A stretch of DNA of 64,000 nt. Origin: Persicaria tinctoria (lineage: Eukaryota; Streptophyta; Magnoliopsida; Caryophyllales; Polygonaceae). This document shows positions 56,567 to 64,000 of the stretch, piece by piece. The stretch lies in assembly GCA_037127255.1 (NCBI GenBank), contig JBANSL010000017.1, positions 66,819,857 through 66,883,856 of the forward strand, read 5' to 3'. The translations under genes were made by a program, and so were the position numbers. The stretch's first letter is position 1; each line of letters begins with the position of its first letter. The notes under the pieces were generated by a model that was given only the letters and a program-made list of their open reading frames with translations, did no database searches and was not told the origin of the DNA.

Positions 56567-58129
56567 TCATACATCAAGCAAAGCCTCCAGGTAAGCACTG
56601 ACTGCAGAGGACCAACCATGGGTTCCACCGGGATCAAAAAAAAGAATCACCACCATCATTATATCACAAGTTGGCTTCCCAAATTCCCATTGCACATAAA
56701 ACACATTAATGCTATCTTTTCCTCTATCAAAAGGCACCCTGATTGGGTTTCGAATTGTCTCCTCAAGGTCTACTCGTCCTATATCAGGGCTCAATTTCGG
56801 TTGCCCTCGGTTGAACTTGAGACAGAACAAAGGAGTGTCAACACTTCTGTTGTAATCCAACTGATACAAGACTTTCATGCCTATTGCTCTATCCTTGTCA
56901 ATCCCACAATCCATGTCCACATTGTCATCCAATACTCTGAACTTTGACCCTTCCAAATCAGTATGAACACAATTCTTCAAGAAATTACTTAGCCTAATGC
57001 AGAATTTAGAAATTCCCGGGTCAAAAATTAAGTTCTCATCTTGTAATCTACCCTTAACTATTGATGTGGCAACCGCAAGGAACGATTCCACATGGGCAGA
57101 CATTACTACAAACACCTTGGGTGCAATCAGATTTTCAAACATTTCAATTGAAATTATCTCCAATTCCAATTCATCTGATTCAATTCCAATCGAATCAGTC
57201 AGCATATATCCCTGTTCTTTGGATGCAACATCAAGGATTACTATCTTTGTAGGATTAGAAGTTACCTTGAAGTGTTGGGTGTGAGGCTCTTCTAAGTAGT
57301 CGTCGAGTTCTGGGCTCATGTCGTTGGGTAGGATTGTTTCTTTGGCTAGATCAGGCTCCAAATCCCCAAGAACCCCATTCGCAAACACCTCAAAGTCCCG
57401 ATCGACACTCCCTTGAATTGATTTGTTGTGGAACATAGCCAATTCCATGGCGTTCGTCAAATCTTTTGGTCTGCCCAGTTTCACTAGGGAATGGATTTCC
57501 GACTTCAGCCCGTTGATGTAACACGAGGTGAAGTATGACTCGGGCAAATAAGGGTTGTAGAACAACATCCCTAATCGGAGTTGCTCAAATTGATGATCGT
57601 ACTCTTCAAGGTCATCCTCTTGGTTGAGTTTGCTGAATACCTCGACAATCTCCGTCCCGTGCTTCTCCACAGAAATCGGAACTGTGGCTTCAATTTCTTA
57701 CTCGATTGTTTGAAATCGAGCCTCTATCGCTGGCTCTAACGAGGCGGAATCTGGAATCGGAGCCGTCGATGTTGGACTGGGAATTTTCTCTTGCCGCTCA
57801 GCGGATCCGAACGGCGACGCTCCCTTCCCTTGCGGATTCTTGAAGGAATCCAGTAATCTTGCAAAATTTTGTTCAGTCTGCGCCTGAATTTGCTCCGTCA
57901 ACCTCGCTATACTGTGCTCCGTCTTGGCCTGCAACTGTTCCATCTTCGTCTCCATCTTGGATCGCCATTCCGCAGTGGCGGCCTTCAATTCCTCGATCGA
58001 TTTGTGTTGCTCCTCTTGACGCTGCACAGCTTCGATCAGTTGGCCGTGCGAATTCACGGTGAACTGCTGGAGATGCTGCAACTTGTTCTCGATCTTCTCT
58101 AATGCTTTGAATCGCGTGTTGTCCGCCAT
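56567..58129 (-). pseudogene. Gag-derived frame with unknown C-terminal half, one internal stop
   Basis: From the ATG at 58129 (MADNTRFKALEKIENK), 143 residues of coiled-coil-prone Gln/Glu/Lys-rich sequence run to a TAA at 57698-57700. The same frame then stays open to 56567. The part after the stop starts with the C-terminal half of a Gypsy gag (DLEEYDHQFEQLRLGML, YINGLKSEIHSLVKLGRP). About 100 residues of the usual gag core are missing at the junction. The last about 270 residues (for example DPGISKFCIRLSNFLKNC, IRNPIRVPFDRGKDSIN) match no domain I recognise and lack a knuckle or protease motif. Confidence 0.7.
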
Positions 58130-58161
58130 AGCCAAAGGCTCCTCAAGCTCTGATACCAATT

Positions 58162-58326
58162 TGTCAAGACCCTCGAGGTCCGACCATGATGACCGATCGT
58201 GAATAGAGAGAGTAAGGAAGGAGATAGGAAAGAGAGAGAGGTAGAGTAAGAAAGAAAGTATCTTTGATTGAATGATGATAAGTCCTTCCCCTCCTACAAA
58301 GGATATCTATATACAATGTCCTAACA
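58162..58326 (-). repeat. Gag-only element 5' LTR
   Basis: 165-bp direct repeat, apparently identical to 55671-55835. Followed in the sense of the element by the primer-binding site. Confidence 0.93.
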
Positions 58327-58742
58327 CCCGCTTGCCCGGATCCCCGCCCACCTTCGACACTGCCTCTGTCTCCCTCCCTAGCCGCCCACCCTCTGCCGCT
58401 GCCATTCCCCGGCGTCCACCACAGCAGCCTCTGCCTCTCCGGATCCCCGACCACCCTCTGCTGCTGCCCACCTTCGCCTTCCTCCCCGCCCTCACTTGTC
58501 TTCCTCCCCTGCGCATGCGGCCACAATCGTCTTCCTCTTCCGGCATCCTCACCGCATTCGCTCCCCTGCCCACCCTAGTGTTCCTCTTCCACTCGCCACT
58601 GGCTTCGAGAGCTCCGATCTGGCGAGATCATCCCCTCCACTATCGATCGAGTGCTCCGCCGAGATCACCCCCTCCGCCTACCTCCGATTTGAAAAAGAAG
58701 ATGAAACGCCGACCTAGCTCCGATTGGAATTTGGAACAGATG
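58327..58742. other. GC-rich cargo, right part
   Basis: Pro/Ser/Leu-rich open frames on both strands result from C-rich composition (CCCACC, CTGCCGCTGCC). It could be captured exon or UTR sequence. No domain recognised. Confidence 0.45.
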
Positions 58743-59045
58743 TGTAAGGTAAAACGCGGCTTGATCCCGCGTTTTACCTTTTTTGTTTTTTTTTTATGTT
58801 TTTTTTATCATTTAAAAATAATTGAAGGGATAAAACGCGGGTCCATTCGTTTATTTTTTTCTCACTTTTTCTCCCGTTTTAAATTTTACAATTTGTGAAT
58901 AACACGCGGTTTGAGATCGCGTTTTTCTGATTCCCCTGCCAAAAATGAATAATGAATATTTTTGTAAATAGTTTCAAGTAGTGAATAAATGTGTAATTAT
59001 TTATTTTTTTATGAATATTTTGAAAAAAAAATCGATTTCTTTACT

Positions 59046-60168
59046 AGAGTTGTTGAAGATGTTCTTATTAGTAAGAAATTGTATATATTTTATGAGAATT
59101 GGAAAAAAAAATGTTTTGTTATATTTTAATGTTTAAAATTTTTAAAAAAATTTTGTTATATTTTAATGTTTAAAAAAAAATTTAAAACGTTTTGTTATAT
59201 TTTGCTATATTTTAATGTTTAAAAATTAAAAAAAATTGTATATATTTTAATGTTTAAAAATAAATTTTAGGTAAAAAATTGATGGAAGTGAAACTTAGAT
59301 ATGAATTTCTTGTCTTTGGGGAGAATTGGAATTTTTAAAAAGTTTAATTTATGGATTTGTTTTTATCAAAATTTACAATCAAATGTATATATTTATGCCA
59401 TTTCATAAGATTTTGTTGCTGTTATCCAAGCAAAACAATACTACGTATTGGAAAGACATATTCATGATGGAATTCAAACTTGGGGTATTAGCAAAATATT
59501 CTCTTAATGAGTTTATTTCATTGGCGATTGTTATTGAGATGCTTTTTTTTATAAGGTTTTTCAAATAAAGTATTAATTTTAATGTTAAACGACTTTTATT
59601 ATGAGACAAATGTAGTATCATTTTGACTTGTTTTTTCATAATGATTTGACTAACTATCCATTTGTGTGAGATCTAAGTATATTCACTTCAATTGTCAACC
59701 TACTTTATTATAATAATTACGGAGTAGTAAAAAATGAGCATAAAAATGTAAAAAGGAGGGATTTAAAATGAACAAATTATAATTCTCGATTTATTTTGAA
59801 GAAAATAAAAGGGGGTAATTTTGGGGAAAAGTATTGTCATAAGAAATGAAGAATTTAGAGGGGAAAAAGCTGCAGTTTGCAATATTTTTTAGCTTTGAAT
59901 ATTTTGAGAGTTAACTTTGATGATGAGTTCTATCAAAAGGTGGTCATATAAAAGTTATAAATAACCCGCCAAAACAAAGGCTTTGGGCCGCGGCTCGCGG
60001 GTGTACTCAAATGATTTGTTGTGGGCGTTTCTACTTGTACTTTTATGCGATATACTCCATTTTTTATATGAAAAGTACTAAATAAGTAAATATGCCATTA
60101 TGCCAAGGTAGCCAAATTTAATCCCTTTTTTATTTTGGTTTCATCTCTATAATAAAATAATCAAATGG
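59046..60168. other. AT-rich intergenic DNA with short repeats
   Basis: 59105-59270 has four or five imperfect copies of TTTTGTTATATTTTAATGTTTAAAA. The rest shows no gene or RNA. A GC-rich patch (GGGCCGCGGCTCGCGGG) lies near 59985-60002. Confidence 0.55.
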
Positions 60169-60182
60169 TTGTGACTTGTGCA

Positions 60183-60380
60183 GGGAGCAAGGGCAAGTTA
60201 AGAGGTCTCGGGTTAGTTCCCTACCTCCGCCTCTTTCATTAGGTGAAAATTCAAGGTTTGTCTTACTCCTTATCAGTGGGTCGAACTGGTCGGCGCAAGC
60301 CGGTTTACCTGGTACGTGGTTCTTGCCGGCTGGGTCACGTGCCCGGGATTTGCCACCAAATGTGGTTTCCTCGTCATGCA
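60183..60380 (+). mobile_element. tRNA-derived SINE with 14-bp target duplication
   Basis: 198-bp body flanked by perfect 14-bp direct repeats TTGTGACTTGTGCA (60169-60182 and 60381-60394). The head, GGGCAAGTTAAGAGGTCTCGGG followed by TTAGTTCCC, looks like a tRNA-derived box B region with decay; box A is not clear. The body has CGTGGTTCTTGCCGGCTGG and TCACGTGCCCGGGATTTGCC. It ends in TCGTCATGCA with no poly-A. A 3' fragment of the same family lies at 14864-14910. Confidence 0.8.
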
Positions 60381-60394
60381 TTGTGACTTGTGCA

Positions 60395-60647
60395 TTAATC
60401 CACTACAAAAACAATTTGTGAACTTATGGAAATGGAATCGATTGATGAGGGTGTTTAAGTAATTTTCTTATTTAAATTATAAAAGTTGTTGTGTATTTTT
60501 TTTTCCGAAAAGATTAATAACTCTCAATATAATATTTGTGGGTTTATTTTCCCAAGTTTGGGATTAAAACCATGTGAATGTAATACAATTAAATCTGAAT
60601 ATTTTTCCAAAAAAAAATCTGAATACTCAACTACTTTAATTAACTAA
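60395..60647. other. AT-rich intergenic DNA
   Basis: No structure noted except the TTAACTAA at its right edge, which serves as the flank of the next element. Confidence 0.5.
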
Positions 60648-61059
60648 GGGGGAGACAATCCACACGGCCAATTTATCGCCAAATACACGGCGGCGATTGC
60701 GGATCCGAAAACTGTAGTATTTTGGCCAGCCACGGTTCCTAAAACTGTGAGAAATGAAATGGCGACGGTTTTGAAAACCGTCGCAATAAGTACAGCTACG
60801 GATGCTCAAATCGTGTTAATTTTGAGAAAACCGATTGGAAAATAATGAATAGGAAGCACTAGGTGCCATCATTCATTCAAAACAGGAAGCATACGGTTTG
60901 GGCATCCGTAGCCGCACTTATTGCGACGGTTTTTAAAACCGTCGCCATATCATTTCTCAAGGTTTTGGAATCCGTGGCCGGCCAAATTACCACGGTTTTT
61001 AGATCCGCAATCGCTACCGTGTATTTGGCGATAAATTGGCCGTGTGATGAGCAAAACTG
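60648..61059. mobile_element. Foldback MITE with GACGGTTTT palindromes
   Basis: 412 bp in which about 60672-60830 is the reverse complement of about 60880-61045 (shared CACACGGCCAATTTATCGCC, AAATACACGG, ATTGCGGATC, GGCGACGGTTTT). Flanked by the perfect 8-bp repeat TTAACTAA (60640-60647 and 61060-61067). Within each arm a further palindrome reads GCGACGGTTTT..AAAACCGTCGC. No coding capacity. The 8-bp duplication suggests hAT mobilisation. Confidence 0.75.
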
Positions 61060-61083
61060 TTAACTAAAAGAGAGTAAAATTTA

Positions 61084-61294
61084 AGCTCCAAATCCATGTC
61101 CTCAATCTTCCCCCCCCCTCCCCTCATATCCCCCAACTCTCTCCCTCCTATCCCCCAACCCCCTCCCCCTAACAAACACCCCCACCCCTTTAAAAAAAAA
61201 GAAATTAAATTATTAAAAAAAATTAAAAAAAAAAAGATTTATGTGAGAGGAGACAGAAGAGGGAGACGGGATATGGGACAGAGGATTTACACCC
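61084..61294. mobile_element. Small Mutator-type MITE, relative of 27422-27590
   Basis: 211 bp with ends AGCTCCAAATCC and GGATTTACACCC, flanked by TAAAATTTA and TTAAATTTA (8 of 9). The left part is C-rich and the right part reads ATGTGAGAGGAGACAGAAG..GAGACGGGATATGGGACAG. This matches the reverse complement of the element at 27.4 kb, including its T-rich core. Confidence 0.7.
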
Positions 61295-61452
61295 TTAAAT
61301 TTACCAGTGAAAATGCTTCATCGTCTTTTTCAGTGTTCATTTATTATGCTCGATTCATTTTGTATCGTGTTTTATTTTATGCTTCTCTTTGTTATTTGTT
61401 CGCTCTGTTATTTCTTCATGGCTTAGGTCTCCAGATATATTTCGAATGCATC

Positions 61453-61791
61453 TAGAGTTATTATATGAACTGTGTAGCTCGAGCTCAACTCAGCTGGATA
61501 AAAGCTTGGCTCAAGTTTGTTCATTTACTAAACAGGTTGAGTATGAACACACTTTAAAACTCGAGCCATCTTGATTAAAACTCGAATAGCTCGAATTTTG
61601 TGAAATGTACAAATTTTCCTTCAAGATACTATGTCATGATTGTTTAATACTTGAAGACTTGATTTGAGTTCGTTTATTTACTAAACAAGTCAAATTTGAA
61701 CATAATTTTAAACTCTTATATTAGAAACATTTATAAACGAATCGAATATAAATAAGTAATATTCGGTCGTTTAATTCAAATAACTACCCTA
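61453..61791. mobile_element. CGAGC-type hAT element, copy 1
   Basis: 339 bp, ends TAGAGTTATTATATGA and ATAACTACCCTA, perfect 8-bp duplication AATGCATC (61445-61452 and 61792-61799). Interior has GCTCGAGCTC-type and ACTCGAG motifs in both orientations. Confidence 0.85.
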
Positions 61792-61971
61792 AATGCATCG
61801 GATAGTGTTCCTTTGGAATTATAGGCCATAAGTAGTGGGCCATTTGATCATTAGGTCCATTTGCATCGCTGAGGCCCATGCCTATTCCTGCAGGCCTGCA
61901 CGATAACACAAATGATCCATCAAGTCCATTTCAACGTCTTGTTTTAGCAGTTCAGTTTTGTGGGCCAGGGA

Positions 61972-62354
61972 TAGGGGAGTTATTCGAGCCGAGTTTGGCA
62001 TGTTCAACCTTGGTTCATTGGTTAAACGAGCTCAAGCTGAGCCGAGCCCAATTTTTAAACAAGCTTTCTTTTTTGTTCAACCTCGGCTTGTTTTAGTAAA
62101 TGAACGAGCTCGAGCCGAGTTTTTTTCGAGCTTCAAGTGGTTTTACTTGGTCATAACATATTAACTTAATATTTTTTTTAGAAATTCCATACATTTCAAG
62201 CTATTCGAGCCTAAATCAAATGAGCCGAGCTTTCAACCGTGCTTAAAATCATGTTCAAGCTTGACTTGTTTAGATAAGTGAACGAGCTCGAGTCGAGTTT
62301 TTTTCGAGCGATCCTGAGCCGAGCTCGAGCTGTTCAGCTCATATAACAGCCCTA
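61972..62354. mobile_element. CGAGC-type hAT element, copy 2
   Basis: 383 bp, ends TAGGGGAGTTAT and ATAACAGCCCTA, flanks GCCAGGGA (61964-61971) and GCTAGGGA (62355-62362), 7 of 8. Subterminal CGAGC and GAGCTCGAG repeats are well preserved. Confidence 0.85.
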
Positions 62355-62362
62355 GCTAGGGA

Positions 62363-62697
62363 GTTCTAAAGGGATGTGGGAAAAGCGAAGCGCAGCGTTT
62401 TGGCTCCAAACCCTGTTTTACGGTTTGTTTTTGTTGGTGGTACTGTGGTAGGAATTGAAACCAAGTACCAACAATGGGATATGCTTCAGCTATGTGCTCT
62501 TTCTACCCACTCTGAAAGAAACCTCTTCATGCGGTCAAAAAGCTCAACCGCCCAATTTCATGTTCATATAAAAATATTTTTTAAATAAATAACATTATAA
62601 ATAAAGAGTATTTTAATGGATGATGTTTTTCTCGTCATTCACCAAGAGTTTGATACTCTCGTCACCAAAGATGTTATTTAGTGGTGTACGTGGTGGG
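62363..62697. other. Spacer between hAT copies
   Basis: No recognised gene or repeat. A 70-residue open frame at 62376-62588 resembles no known family. Confidence 0.45.
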
Positions 62698-63897
62698 TAG
62701 GGGTGATATACGAGCTCACGAGCTCGAGCAAACTCGGCTCGTTTACAAACGAGCCGAGCTCGAGCTCGAGCTCCATATGAAAACGAGCTCAAACAGGTAC
62801 TCGAGCTCGGCTCGCGAGCTGAGAAGGGTGTTCGAGCTCGAGCTCGTGAGCTCGCTTATATTCGAGTCGAGCTCGAGCTCAAGCTCGTGAGCTCGTTTAT
62901 ACCCGAACCGAACTCGACCTCGTGAGCTCGTTTGCTCGAGTACATAGTTCGTGTTAAGTGTTAACCACTGTAATCAAACAAATTTATCCCTGTTTGCAAG
63001 TTTAATCACATATCCACTCCACTATAATCAAACATAAATGAGAAGGCAAGATTAATCACATATCATCTATTTCACAATTCACAAATCAATTGTTGTAATC
63101 CAATTTGACCAAAAACAAATCAATGTAATCCAATAATCTATGCATAAGAAGAAGCCATAAGGTGAGATTAGGATCAAGCAGCGGAAACATGAGAAGCGAC
63201 AAGCGAGACAGAGAGAGAAACGAGAGCGGAGTGTACGATGACTGACGAGAGCGGAGAGCACGACCAAATCTGTTGGCTAGTGATGGCGGAGACAGAGTAG
63301 ACCGAGAGAAAAGGGGACGGTGGTAGGGCAACGATGGAGGGCGGCCAGTGCGAGCAATAGATGGACTGATGGAGCAACAACCATGAGAGATTAAAGCCCC
63401 TACAATGGAGAGATGAGAGATTAGAGCGGTGGTCGGTGGTCGGAGGAGAGACTCGACGAGATTAATGCTCGAGATCGAGAACCACTTACCAGAGGAGGAA
63501 GGAGACGACAACCATGAACCATTAGAGCGGAGGCGGCGTCCTGAGAATGAGGGAGGACTGAAGCGACGGAGGCGGCCTGAGAATGAGCGAGATAGGTTGG
63601 ATATGAGAATGAGAGACGATGGATTCGCTGGATCTGAGACTCTCAGAGAGTCAGAGTGATGCAATTGAAAAAATGAAAATGGGAATGGAGGTCGGGGGAA
63701 GGGATGGGGTGGAACAGGTTTACATTAACCCTAGGGGTAAAAATGTAAATTCACCTAAAAACGAGCAATCGAGTATACTGGAGCTCGGCTCGAGCTCGAC
63801 TGTGAGCTCGAACTCGACTCGTTTTTTAATTCGAACAGGTTCGAGCCGAGCTTTTTCCCAGTCGAGCTCGAGCTACTCAGCTTGAATATCAGGCTTA
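62698..63897. mobile_element. CGAGC-type hAT element carrying foreign cargo
   Basis: 1200 bp, ends TAGGGGTGATAT and ATATCAGGCTTA, perfect 8-bp duplication GTGGTGGG (62690-62697 and 63898-63905). Dense CGAGCTC/GAGCTCG repeats fill 62713-62940 and 63775-63885. The middle, about 62960-63740, is unrelated purine-rich sequence, making this copy about three times the length of its relatives. Confidence 0.85.
62960..63740. other. Cargo segment in the 1.2-kb hAT element
   Basis: Purine-rich on the plus strand (GAGAGCGGAG, GGAGGCGGC repeats) with a Ser/Leu/Arg-rich minus-strand frame of 192 residues (63086-63664) and plus frames of 76 and 88 residues. The composition resembles a captured 5' UTR or exon of a host gene. 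No domain recognised; CDS status is doubtful. Confidence 0.45.
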
Positions 63898-64000
63898 GTG
63901 GTGGGTCAGTAGCGTCTGACAACACCTAAATCTTTTCCTTATTTAAAAAAATAAAACAAAAAGGATTTTGATCATGTCAAAAAGAAAAGAAAATTAAGGA

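Larger units (their letters stand above)
55671..58326 (-). mobile_element. Gag-only non-autonomous LTR retrotransposon
   Basis: 2656 bp with two 165-bp LTRs (55671-55835 and 58162-58326, TGTCAAGACC..CCTAACA) that look identical by eye. Flanks are CCCGT and CCCGC (4 of 5). The Met-tRNA primer site is at 58147-58158, and a purine tract AGGAGAGGGG on the minus strand lies next to the left LTR. It has gag-like coding sequence but no protease, reverse transcriptase or integrase. The gag resembles that of the 17.7 kb Gypsy element (DLEEYDHQFEQLRLGML against DELEEYNEKFEELRAGML), so a related Gypsy element may mobilise it. Confidence 0.9.
55218..59045. mobile_element. Large inverted-repeat element with GC-rich cargo
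   Basis: A left arm at about 55218-55515 is the reverse complement of a right arm at about 58743-59045 with high similarity (shared TTCAAAATATTCAT, CACATTTATTCACTACTT, TTTTTGGCAGG, GTGTTATTCACAAATTG). Between the arms lies C-rich, GC-rich sequence (55516-55670 and 58327-58742) interrupted by an LTR element. AT-rich long terminal arms around GC-rich cargo resemble a Pack-MULE, but the outer limits and target duplication were not resolved. Each arm holds short CpG-rich hairpins. Confidence 0.7.

Noticed and set aside
58272..58898. 208-residue Pro/Ser-rich plus-strand frame
   Set aside because: It starts in an LTR and runs through cargo into the inverted-repeat arm, so it is a composition effect across unrelated segments.
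61096..61455. 119-residue plus-strand frame rich in Pro and Lys
   Set aside because: It runs through the C-rich and A-rich parts of a MITE and past its end.

Overview
The window is nuclear DNA of a flowering plant, most likely a eudicot. It is AT-rich and repeat-laden, its genes carry spliceosomal introns with GT..AG borders, and its retrotransposons prime from initiator Met-tRNA. The repeats include Stowaway MITEs, CGAGCTCGAGC hAT derivatives and an RTE 3' tail of the type common in dicots. The lineage inside the eudicots cannot be fixed from sequence alone.

Only two host genes can be supported, both on the minus strand. The first (30722-37517) is an intact 11-exon ARG1-type DnaJ protein of 406 residues, the class linked to gravity signalling. 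The second (52595-54987) is a 3-exon subfamily III leucine-rich-repeat receptor kinase with HGN in place of HRD. All other coding sequence belongs to mobile elements.

Layout: 0.9-5.0 kb is a decayed minus-strand LINE ending beside a GT/GC microsatellite. 5.2-10.5 kb is a broken Copia element with both LTRs and a 5-bp target duplication. 10.5-17.1 kb is AT-rich with two foldback elements, a CGGGT-repeat hAT, a SINE tail, an RTE remnant and an RNase H fragment. 17.5-23.2 kb is a CGAGC-type hAT split by a young, intact chromodomain Gypsy element. 23.4-30.3 kb holds a tRNA-derived repeat, a Stowaway, a long-TIR Mutator-type element and two abutting MITEs. 30.7-37.5 kb is the ARG1 gene with a hAT derivative in intron 6. 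38.7-51.7 kb is a plus-strand LINE split first by a near-complete hAT (8-bp duplication) and then by a 4-kb CACTA element (3-bp duplication). 52.6-55.0 kb is the receptor kinase. 55.2-59.0 kb is a large inverted-repeat element with GC-rich cargo, itself split by a gag-only LTR element. 60.1-63.9 kb is a dense series of SINE, MITE and hAT insertions, most with target duplications.

The two genes show no sign of working together. The window is chiefly a record of layered insertion. Removing each insert plus one copy of its duplication rejoins the host element, in frame where the host is coding. The least familiar objects are the 55.2-59.0 kb inverted-repeat element with its chain of CpG-rich mini-hairpins, the gag-only LTR element carrying about 270 residues of unrecognised open frame, and the CACTA element carrying a roughly 18-copy 91-bp array plus a promoter-like segment.
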